Source: Riptortus pedestris
Taxonomy: Eukaryota; Arthropoda; Insecta; Hemiptera; Alydidae
DNA: 64,000 nucleotides
Assembly: GCA_019009955.1 (NCBI GenBank)
Contig: CM032233.1
Location: 84,310,501-84,374,500, forward strand
Direction of reading: 5' to 3'
Position numbers and translations under genes: made by a program
Notes under the pieces: generated by a model
What the model saw: only the letters and a program-made list of their open reading frames with translations
The model's database searches: none
Told to the model about the DNA's origin: nothing
Shown: positions 55,951-64,000 of the stretch, piece by piece
Layout of the letters: each line of letters begins with the position of its first letter
Position numbering within the stretch: the stretch's first letter is position 1

Positions 55951-56699
55951 TAAATTATATGGGAGTGTCTCGTGGGACGCTTCATTATATACTTCTATAG
56001 AAAAATATTTAGGTTAGACAACAAACCACATGTATATTCTTTATTGAGGTTTAACTTCACCACTGTGTAGTGCAGAAGGTATTTATCAACCTGCAAAGTA
56101 GTAGGAGAGCAAGTAGATGGGATGAATATTTCCAAGCTAAAATGGGGGAGGGGAATTGTAGACTGGCGAGTGATATGATTAACTGCAATCTGTCTTCCCA
56201 TGGCCAGGGATAATGAATACCCTCGAACCAACTCGGGACCGTGTTCTGCCGGCACCGCGATAGGAGCCCTCTTCTATTTTCAGTTTGCACCCGAAAATGG
56301 TCCTTATGTAAAATGACTTTAGGATGTCTAACATTTAGCTTGCGTAAACCTCCTCTGGTGACTTGTGCCTTCCTCATCGTCGAGTTATTGATGGCCAGCG
56401 ATACAGGAGTTTATGCAACTAGGACTCAAAGGCGAGGCGGTCTTTATCTATCAATTTTGAATCGACGGTTTTTCTTGCTACGTGTTCCCTGTTCTTTTTT
56501 TTTTTTTCTTCTCTTGTTTAAATTGCATGAACGCTACTCCCTCGCAAGATATAATCTCATCATGTTATAGATGAAACTTAGAGATTGTAGACCAACTGGT
56601 TTTACGCTATGCATTTAAACGTTGAAATATCGCTTGAAATTCCCGTGTTTTTCTATTTAATTCACTGCTTCACTACGTGTATGCATTTTTCAGGAGGTG
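55951..56699. other. Unassigned region, higher GC at 56080-56480
   Basis: No repeat recognised. Overlapping open frames on both strands (minus 56057-56377, plus 56241-56570) are of similar length, so neither stands out. The best candidate for non-TE sequence here, but unidentified. Confidence 0.4.
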
Positions 56700-56816
56700 G
56701 CTATTTTAGCAGATTTATTTTAAGGGAAATCAGCTATTGAGGTCAGTTAAGAACATCCTACAGCTCTTTATTATTAATGAAACCTGGGACCTGCTTAAAA
56801 TAAGCAGATTTCCCAA
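56700..56816 (+). mobile_element. Family A 5' hairpin remnant (A49) and a nearby 3' remnant
   Basis: agcagatttattttaaggga + aatcagctattgaggtc at 56706-56743. Unrelated sequence follows, then the minus-orientation piece aaaataagcagatttcccaa at 56795. Confidence 0.5.
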
Positions 56817-56900
56817 TAACTTGATTACACAATTCTAAGTAAAACTCTGAGGATTATTACTGAGGATTGTTTAAAAACAAGAAATAACGAACAACTGGAC

Positions 56901-57544
56901 TTTTTTTTTCTCCTCATAGTAACGCTATGAGTTATTTATTTGAATACATGTTCCATTGCCACATGGCATATTACATGCATGATTATGTTTAAATACACTT
57001 TTATTTTACAATATATACAGGTTAAAAAGCTATCTAATCAAATATAAAGTAACCAAATAATAATAATAAAATAAAATATTAAAATAAGTAAGATAATTAC
57101 AAATAAAATAAGAACATAAAAAAAAAAAACAAATCAATTACAGTTCAACTCAACCCGTGTTTAATTTACGAGTCTATGTAAGGTAAATATATTGAATTAT
57201 AATTCCCATTCCTCACAATCAACTTTACATTCTAATGTATTTTTGCTACATCCATATCTATACTTTTGATAAACTTTATAAGTTCTTTATTATATTTGTT
57301 AAATATAATATGAGGTGGTTCTGGCCAATTACCTCCTTTTAAAATTATGTTCATTATTAAATTTGATCTATTTTGAAATGTTGAACAGTCATAAAGTATA
57401 TGTAAAACGTTTGTGTTGTTTGTGAGTCGAAGTACATTTGTCTTTTGTCTTGAATTTCAAATCTTGATAAATAATGTCCTGTCTGTCCATGTTCCGTTAG
57501 AAATTGAGTGCATCTTTGATGGTGACTCTTAATTGTGTTGTAGA
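56901..57544 (-). mobile_element. LINE copy L1 (5'-truncated), poly-A tail at 56901-56909
   Basis: On the minus strand: C-terminal ORF2 sequence, a 3' UTR of about 330 bp, tcatagcgttactatgagga and an A9 tail. A second copy of the same family is at 61867-63425. It sits between two A remnants. Confidence 0.85.
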
Positions 57545-57548
57545 ACAA
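57240..57548 (-). pseudogene. C terminus of LINE ORF2 (Jockey/R1/LOA-like)
   Basis: Minus-strand reading: HHQRCTQFLTEHGQTGHYLS then RFEIQDKRQ, matching the T-FLTGHG--G-YL-RF-I motif that precedes the C-terminal CCHC-like region in Jockey, R1 and related LINEs. After a frame shift the next frame gives LHILYDCSTFQNRSNLIMNI and GGNWPEPPHIIF, ending DMDVAKIH at the stop near 57240. The H-L--C pair is the usual end of that motif. The reverse transcriptase is lost by truncation and there is at least one frame shift. The first two cysteines (C-C) are not visible. Inactive. Confidence 0.75.
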
Positions 57549-57559
57549 CTAGATTTATA

Positions 57560-57792
57560 GAACAGCAATTCTAGAGCAACGATCGTTTAACAAAATTGGT
57601 TCTGTAACACTTTTACATCTGACTAAAAGTAAGAGAAATATTTAGAATTTTCGAATTCCCCCTCCGTTTTATCCACTATTCCGGATATATTTCAACCATT
57701 AACGAACATGATCTTCTGTTTTACATAATACGTTTTAATATCGAGTTTGGTAACGACGAAACAAAAATTGCTTCCGCTAGAGTGTCAACAGA

Positions 57793-57846
<54 letters not shown>

Positions 57847-57945
57847 GTTTCAAATTAACCTAATTTTCATCTCTAGGGTAGCAGGGACGTACATTTGAAG
57901 AAATGTTTCGAAAATCATGCAATCTCTATGGCTGATTTCACCGTA
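57560..57945 (-). mobile_element. Family A copy A50, variant 2, 3'-truncated
   Basis: acgatcgtttaacaaaattg, ccattaacgaacatgatctt, ttgcttccgctagagtgtca, TA array 57796-57842, 5' block to ctatggctgatttcaccg. Confidence 0.7.
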
Positions 57946-58259
57946 GATTTAGAAAACCTTTAACAGAAAACCAATTCTTGACTGCGGCCGGAAAATAGGA
58001 ATAGAATGTCGAGACGGAAGGTTAATTTGAAACATTACTTAAACCAGAGTCTGCAAAAATTGTTAGAATTGAATATGATAGTTAAGTCCATGGCAAACTT
58101 CAATCTCTAATATCACACCAAATACAGCCGGAGGTTTTTCATTTCACTTCTCACCCTAGTCGAGTGGTCCACACCTTGGTCAAACATGGGCTTTTGAAAT
58201 TAATATTTTTATTTTCATACAAAATGTAATATACATCTCTAATATCACACCAAATATTA
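57946..58259. other. No recognisable feature
   Basis: Single-copy-looking DNA. Confidence 0.35.
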
Positions 58260-58556
58260 TATATAGTAAATAGTTTTCAATAAAATTAATATGTTATATT
58301 TCAGTAATTGTTTTTCTTTTCGGTGAAAAATATTTATACTTATCTGTTCAGCTGTGAGAGGTTGGCTGGCCTGTTTGTTTACAATAAAGGCACTTTCCGT
58401 TGGGAGGTTATTAAAATTGACTGAAAGATTTTTCATTGCCGTTTGTATTTATTTATTCACTTAATATTCGCTGTGGTGTAAAGTGTTATCAATATGTAGA
58501 TCAATACATTGCTAAATCTCATGAGGGAAATCTGCTTAGTTACAGCATCCCCTGCG
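58260..58556 (+). mobile_element. Family A 3' half (A51), long variant
   Basis: gtaaatagttttcaataaaa, aggttggctggcctgtttgt, gtttgtatttatttattcac, cgctgtggtgtaaagtgtta, and the 3' end gggaaatctgcttagttaca + gcatcccctgcgtgatg. Confidence 0.8.
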
Positions 58557-59179
58557 TGATGTTATTAGAGCCCCTGAAAGGACATCCCGGTGCCAGGAGG
58601 GGTGAAATAGTCTACCTGTGACGCTCCGGTATAAGTTGCTCCAGCTAAGGACTGAAGGGCGAGAGCTACTTCTAATAGAATATCATACAATAGCAGTTTT
58701 TTCATAATAGCTCTTTAGAAATGAGCTTATTGAAGTCATTATTCTTGACCTACCTGAAACCTAATTGAGACAAGCTTTACAAATTCTGACGCGTGGATAA
58801 CACTGGTATTCCTCCACTTGTCGAGCCTTCATATTACGAAACATACATCCGACAAGTACACATATAATCCCATTAAAGTAATAAAACTTCAGAAAATGTA
58901 ACAAATTATGTTACATGTTAGCAGAACATATAATATGCCACAGGGCACGAATAACCATAACACCATCCTTGGTTGTATCACTATTAGGAAGAGAGTCGAG
59001 TATTTGCCCTCATTTATTAAAGATAAATATTAATAATATATAATAATAAATTAGTTAATATGTCCCTCAGCCCTACCTAGACGGTGTGTATGTGTTTTAT
59101 GTGCCCGTGCGTAATATTAGACTTGTTTTTCTTTACATTTTTTTTTAAGAGAAATCTTGACCGAGATATTTCCATTTTA
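58557..59179. other. No recognisable feature
   Basis: Single-copy-looking DNA of mixed composition. Confidence 0.4.
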
Positions 59180-59299
59180 GCACATTTCCCTTAAAGGAAA
59201 TCACCTATTGAGGTTGAATACTCATGATGGGATTTTCGAATAATTTCTTCAAATATCCGTCGATCCTACCCTGGAGATGACGAAAATAAGGTCCGTTCA

Positions 59300-59349
<50 letters not shown>

Positions 59350-59700
59350 ATTCATCGTTGCCCGGTGAGAGGGGGAGAATTTCGAAAATATGAAATATCT
59401 CCTTTGTTATGCATCGGATTGGAAAATATAGGAGTACTATAGTGTACAGTATAGAGTCAATCTCATTGCTAATGTTCTATAAATGTTGATATATACATGT
59501 TTTCTCTATATTCAATATTAACAGAGATATTTCCATATTTTAGTATTCGGGCATCAGTAAACCCCCATTCCTATTCATGTCATATTAATTGTAAGCCGTA
59601 ATATCATGAACCACTTCATTCCAAGTTTGAATACCAAATATTGTTTTCATTGAACAATTACTTTGTGAAACACATGCAAGTACGTCCTGTGATGATGTTA
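59180..59700 (+). mobile_element. Family A copy A52, 3' terminus lost
   Basis: AGCACATTTCCCTTAAAGG, 5' block, TA array 59303-59346, shortened body, ttgttttcattgaacaatta. Confidence 0.75.
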
Positions 59701-59721
59701 TCTATTAAAGCTTTCGTTCTT

Positions 59722-60526
59722 GGTCTCCCTAAACTAAGCAGATTTCCCACGTACTGGTATAATATACTGGTAATCTCATCTCATTCTCTATTTCGAATAA
59801 AAAATGCTTGTTTGAATTGTGTAAAAATGTATAGATCAAATATTGTAGAGCATCAATTGATAAGATTATTTCTGTAACATTTTTCGATAAGGCTCATCAT
59901 AACGGAGATATTTTGACTCCCAATCTCCCAATCCTCCCTTTTGATGGTCAGCCATTAACGACTATGAATTGTTTGAATTAAACGCTAAACATTTGCCTAT
60001 AAAAAACATAAATCTTGATTGCTAATTTATATGCAAATATTTCACAGAGTACTAGTTCAATGAAACCAATATTTGGTATTTAACCTTGGAATGAAGTGGT
60101 TAATCATATAATAGCTTATTGCTATTACGGCGTAAGTAGGAGTGGAGATTTACTGAAAACTAAAACATCCGAATATCTCGGTTAATATATATGATAGAGA
60201 AAAAGTATAGCATTTATAGATGCTTAAATTTGCAATAATATTGGTTCTATACAATTTTTCGATTCGATTTATAACAACGGAGGTATTTCGAATTTTCTAC
60301 AGTCCCCGCCTCTAATCCCCTCTCGCCCCAGTCCGAATTAACGCAATAACGAACTTGATCGTTAGTTTTGCGTGAAAGCTTACATATCGAGTTTAGTTAG
60401 GGTTAAACATAAGTTGCAGCCACTAGAGCGGTAGCAGACAAATATAATAATGTATTTTGAACGGACTTCGAAAATCCCGACATGAGTACAACCTAAATAG
60501 CTGGTTTCCCTTATACGAAATTTGCT
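59722..60526 (-). mobile_element. Family A copy A53, variant 2, nearly complete
   Basis: ctaaactaagcagatttccc (terminal stem-loop lost), acgtactggtataatatact, the variant-2 body with both halves, ctctaatcccctctcgcccc, agccactagagcggtagcag, no TA array, a shortened 5' block and ggtttcccttatacgaaatt + tgct. Confidence 0.8.
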
Positions 60527-61021
60527 ATACAACTAATCCCCTCCCCCCTGTTTTAATGTGTGGTTTAATCTTAGCAGAAATATGTACATGTAGCTGATCT
60601 TATTGTTCATTATTTTCAAATGTCAAATAGAGTGCACCTTACACCCAATACATAGTCAATGTTTATTCTCACCTCATAATAATCAAGGAAAGAAAAGCAA
60701 CTTGTTTTAGCACAAGTCTAGTTGATTTTTATCTAGAGAAGTGGTGCCAGTTTAATTACGCAATTTGCTTTGTTAATCTGCTTCCGTGTGGGAGAAGGGT
60801 ATACTTAACTGCTGGAAGTGAGAGTAGTTAGAAAAACTTATCATGTGCACAATCTTTGTTAAATTATACTCATTCTAAATCAGCAACACAGCTTATGATG
60901 TGAAGTATACATTTATTTGTAAGAAACGAGCGATTGTTGTGGGAATGTGAAAAATGAAAAAGTATTGTTATAATTTCAATTTCTTTGACAAGGTTGGCAT
61001 ATATATAAATATAAGTAATAA
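60527..61021. other. No recognisable feature
   Basis: Single-copy-looking DNA. Confidence 0.4.
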
Positions 61022-61144
61022 GTTATGAACCGCCCTCATTTTCACCATCTCCTAGGTAGGATCGATGGACATTTGAAGAAAAATGTCGAAAAACGCGTCA
61101 TGAGTACGACCTCAATAGCTGATTTTCCTTAAGGGAAATCTGCT
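61022..61144 (-). mobile_element. Family A solo 5' end (A54)
   Basis: Well-conserved block (tcctaggtaggatcgatgga, tcatgagtacgacctcaata) and hairpin, ending gggaaatctgct. Confidence 0.85.
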
Positions 61145-61149
61145 AAAAT

Positions 61150-61192
61150 TACGACCCATTGAGCGTTAAAAGACACACACACACACACACAC

Positions 61193-61273
<81 letters not shown>

Positions 61274-61420
61274 GAGAAAGAGAGTTTTGAACGGACCTCA
61301 TCTTCTGGGTAGTATCGATGCTTATTTCAGGAAATTTTTCGAAAATCGCGTCATGAGTTGAAATTTTCCTTAAGGGAAATCTACTAATGAGGTCCGTTCA
61401 AATATATATATATACACATA
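61150..61420 (-). mobile_element. Family A 5' end (A55) with (CA)(TA)(AG) array
   Basis: cgacccattgagcgttaaaa, compound array 61171-61280, 5' block, hairpin end gggaaatctact at 61385, then the inverted piece atgaggtccgttcaaatata. Confidence 0.75.
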
Positions 61421-61866
61421 CATATACATACATACATATATAAGGGTTGAGTCTTACCTATGCCATTAGCGACGATGGTTCAGAAAGTGATAGGAGCAAG
61501 ATATTTAGATACCCGAAAGAAAAAAAAACCAAAAACAAAACCTTTAGGCGACGCCGAAAACCAATACAAGTGTCGGGGAATAGATAAATAAACTGGTTTA
61601 AGACCCGATGTCGCTTGTTAATGCATTAAATAGTCATTGACACCAGTAAATGTCAGGGGTTTCTACAGCATAGTTTTCTATTCTATAAGCAACTAATGTC
61701 ACACGTTTATGAGAGACATAAGTTATGTAGACAAATTCTTATTATCGTTCCCTTATCGTATTTCATCGTTTAAAATAAGATTTAGCAATCTCTTTTCGCG
61801 ATCTCCATAAAAACTTAATTAAGCACAGCATACTTCACCCTAGGCTTCACATGACTTGGGACCTGG
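61421..61866. other. No recognisable feature
   Basis: Single-copy-looking DNA. Confidence 0.4.
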
Positions 61867-62013
61867 GACAACACAATTAAGAGTCACCATCATAAATGCA
61901 CACAATTTCTAACGGAACATTGATAGACAGGACATTATTTAACAAGATTTAAAAATGAAGACAATGACAAATGTACTTGCTACACACAGACAACACAAAT
62001 GTTTTTACATATA

Positions 62014-62886
62014 CAGTAGACTCCCGATTAACCGAAACCTTCGGGACCGAGGGGTTTCGGATAAGCGAAAATTTCGGTTAAACGGGAGTCCGAAATTTCT
62101 GCTTGAAAATGGATCAATGAGAATAAATCAAATAAATCAAAATAAATAATACTTCAAAAAAACTTATTTTATTTAACAATTAAAATAACTACGTACATGT
62201 ATTTATAAAACTATAGACTTAAAAAGAAAATGAAAGAAAAAAAAAACTTCATCGTTTAAAAAAGTCGGTGATTTTTCTTTGCCGAGCTTCTGAAATTACG
62301 AGGTAGGTCTGTAGCACGAGATGAGCCTGCCTCAGTTTTGCTACAGAACTTCCGCAACTCCTCCTTATTTTTTTTCCAGTCATGCACTGTTGCAATTCCC
62401 ACCTTGTATTCATTAGCAATTTTCGTTAGTGACTCACCTTTCTCCAGCCTATCGATCGCCTCTAACTTGGTCTCCAACGATACAACAGTACGCTTACGTT
62501 TTTCACTCATGACTTTAAAATCACTCCACTTTCAAACCAAAGAAGAAAAAGAACAGCACTTCACTCTGCGTAAGTTGAAGGCAGACTGAAGGCACTGCCT
62601 TTAACTGTTTCCAACAGGAAGCTAGGTTTGTTTACTAAGACCAGACCACCGAGTATAGAAGGAACTCTTCAATACTCACTGGACCCGAACCTAAGAGGTT
62701 CGGAGAAACAGATCGCCACATCCGTGGGACTGTCGACCCTCACTCGCGCTCCCACACCCTCTTCTTACGCCTCTTTCCGCGAAACTAGGACGAAGTAATT
62801 TTTTTTCCTCCTCCCTAGCAACTCAAAATGTTTCGGTTAAGCGAGAGAATCGGTTAATCGGGTTTCGGATAATCGGGAGGCTACTG
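62014..62886 (-). mobile_element. Tigger element with CENP-B-type domain, deletion derivative
   Basis: TA-flanked (62012-62013 and 62887-62888). Left end CAGTAGACTCCCGATTAACC, right end reversed CAGTAGCCTCCCGATTATCC. Subterminal repeats of the form ggttaancgg / cggataa occur at both ends. 873 bp with one short ORF, so most of the transposase is deleted. A different Tigger subfamily from the CAGTCAACTCTCGC copies. Confidence 0.92.
62256..62510 (-). pseudogene. Tigger transposase N-terminal CENP-B-like HTH fragment (84 aa)
   Basis: Starts MSEKRKRTVVSLETKLEAID and continues RLEKGESLTKIANEYKVGIA and TVHDWKKNKEELRKF. This is the psq/CENP-B N-terminal helix-turn-helix of pogo/Tigger transposases (residues ~5-58), which binds the element ends: K-LEAI-R---GES-TKIA-E--V---TV-DW-K----L--F. 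From about residue 62 the frame runs into unrelated codons (SSRATDLPRNFRS...) and stops, so the second HTH and the DDE catalytic domain are missing. The ATG lies about 376 bp inside the right terminus, a plausible 5' leader. The domain itself is intact and could in principle bind TIRs, but there is no sign of host selection. Confidence 0.9.
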
Positions 62887-62888
62887 TA

Positions 62889-63062
62889 CTCTATGACTTT
62901 TCAGCACACATTCAAAATAGATCAAATTTCATTAAGAACATGATTTTAAAAGGAGGTAATTGACCAGAACCACCTCATATATGTATTATTTAATAAATAT
63001 AAGAAAGAACTCACAGTGTTTATCAAATGTATAGATATGGATGTAGCAAAAATACATTAGAA
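62889..63062 (+). pseudogene. LINE ORF2 C-terminal relic in L2
   Basis: Corresponds to the GGNWPEPPH...DMDVAKIH end of copy L1, here with a stop (ggtaattgaccagaa reads GN-stop) and shifts, ending aaaatacattag at 63061. The upstream HG-motif part at 61900-62000 is also damaged. Inactive. Confidence 0.75.
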
Positions 63063-63428
63063 TATATAGTTCATTGTGTGGGAAGAGAAGTACAATTCAA
63101 TATATTGGCCTTACATTGGACTCCCATATTAAAGAATGGGAAAACCGTAACATCAGTTGAGTTTAACTTTATTTAAGTTATTTTTTCTTCCCATTTATTA
63201 ATTTTATTTTTAGTTATCTTACTTTTTTTCATTATTTTATTTTATTCTATTTTTACACTTTTATTTTTATTATGTTTATAAATTATATTTGATTATATGG
63301 TATTAACCCATTAAATAGTATATATTGAAAAAATGTATTTAAACATAATCATACATGTAATATGCCATATGGAAATGGAACATGTACTCAAATAACTTCT
63401 CATAGGGTTACTATGAAGAGATGAAAAA

Positions 63429-63590
63429 GTCCATCACGCAGGGGCTGCGTAAACTAAGCAGATTTCCCACGTGAAGTTTTACAACAGATAAAGCTACAAA
63501 CGGTAATGATAAATGTTTCAGTTATTTTTAATAATCTCCCGAAGGAAAGGGTCTGAATTGTAAGCAAACAGGCTAGCCAAGCCATGTAAA
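63429..63590 (-). mobile_element. Family A 3' end (A56), abutting the LINE tail
   Basis: gtccatcacgcaggggctgc, gcagatttcccacgtgaagt, acggtaatgataaatgtttc, aataatctcccgaaggaaag. The A run is shared between the LINE tail and the A flank. Confidence 0.8.
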
Positions 63591-63927
63591 GATCTATAAA
63601 TTATATTCTATGGCATGTTTTGATAGTATACATTGGATCTGAGATACCGTATATAACATTGGAATGAAAGACTTTTTATAGGCTGAATGAGTAATGTTGT
63701 TTGTTAGAGCTTTCAGGGGTTTGCGATCTAAAGGGTTTGATTGGGCGCTAGGTAGAAGACAGTGGCCGGCATATAGCTGCCGGCACGTACTCATCCAAGG
63801 ACAGCTACGCCACGCACTTCCACCAACAGGAAGAACACATACACATACTTAACAAAACCCATCAATTACAAAGCCAATAATTGTATTAAAATTTGTAATA
63901 TTGTTTCATTAGAGTTTTTCCTCTATT
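63591..63927. other. No recognisable feature
   Basis: Single-copy-looking DNA. A 66-codon minus frame at 63594-63794 is unrecognised. Confidence 0.4.
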
Positions 63928-64000
63928 AGGATATTTCCCCTAAGGGAAATCAGCTATTGAGGTCGTACTCATGACCCGGTTTTCGAAACATTTCTTCAAA
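63928..64000 (+). mobile_element. Family A 5' end (A57), cut by the window edge
   Basis: aggatatttcccctaaggga, aatcagctattgaggtcgta, ctcatgacccggttttcg. Confidence 0.8.

Larger units (their letters stand above)
61867..63425 (+). mobile_element. LINE copy L2, split by a Tigger element
   Basis: 61867-62011 (acaacacaattaagagtcac ... aatgtttttacata) and 62889-63425 (ctatgacttttcagcacaca ... ctatgaagagatgaaaa) align in order to the single LINE at 56901-57544. The gap is the Tigger element at 62014-62886 with TA at each side. Both LINE copies start at the same base, acaacacaattaag. Confidence 0.85.

Noticed and set aside
56057..56570. Possible host exon in overlapping frames of 106 and 109 codons
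   Set aside because: Frames on opposite strands are equally long, no domain or splice context is recognisable, and a choice between them would be arbitrary.
62256..62510. A host CENP-B or jerky-like gene
   Set aside because: The frame is enclosed by TA-flanked Tigger terminal repeats and lacks the second HTH and DDE domains, so it is a transposon fragment.

Overview
This window looks like intergenic or intronic DNA from an AT-rich animal genome dominated by transposable elements (TEs). I found no host protein-coding gene, rRNA or convincing stand-alone tRNA. Insect-type LINE remnants (a Jockey-like C terminus and an FADD-box reverse transcriptase of a kind common in arthropods), Tigger/pogo, piggyBac and hAT DNA elements and canonical Helitrons point to an arthropod, most likely an insect. 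The species assignment is inference. Every recognisable reading frame belongs to a transposon, and all are broken, truncated or internally deleted.

The dominant component is one interspersed family, called family A here, with more than fifty full or partial copies on both strands. Oriented 5' to 3', a copy starts with AGCAGATTTCCC inside a palindromic hairpin (GATTTCCCTTAAGGGAAATC). A conserved 100 bp block follows, then usually a (TA)n array, then a body with a poly-G tract. It ends with GGGAAATCTGC, the inverse of the start, followed by a small hairpin (ACGCAG CCC CTGCGT) and GACGGAC in front of a T run. Subterminal inverted repeats, an internal microsatellite, a 3' terminal stem-loop, T-rich flanks and no coding capacity are what is known for non-autonomous Helentrons (HINE/DINE-1-like elements). 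I propose that class for family A. At least three body variants occur.

Layout: 1-2240 holds a 1553-bp tandem duplication containing family A copies. 2488-4332 is a long fold-back element. 4.9-15.6 kb holds family A copies, a TAGGGG-type MITE and a Tigger MITE nested in an A copy. 16.74-17.53 kb is a 64-bp minisatellite. 18-25 kb holds A copies with a perfect 125-bp inverted-repeat insertion, a Jockey-like LINE and a tRNA-derived SINE. 26.35-27.05 kb is a C-rich expansion inside an A copy. 28.8-29.9 kb is a Helitron. 30-33 kb holds A copies and a hAT MITE. 33.6-34.5 kb is a LINE reverse-transcriptase relic. 36.9-43 kb is a nest of A, Helitron and Tigger copies. 45.7-47.2 kb is a piggyBac deletion derivative with intact TTAA ends. 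47.4-48.7 kb is another A copy with a Tigger relic. 50-56 kb holds A copies, Penelope-like hairpins and a Helitron. 56.9-57.5 kb and 61.9-63.4 kb are two copies of one LINE, the second split by a CENP-B-domain Tigger element.

The elements interact by nesting. Three Tigger copies sit next to or inside the TA arrays of family A copies, and so do the boundaries of several Helitrons, so the arrays act as landing pads. Coordinates are read by eye; repeat ends are usually good to a few bases and diverged internal edges to a few tens of bases.
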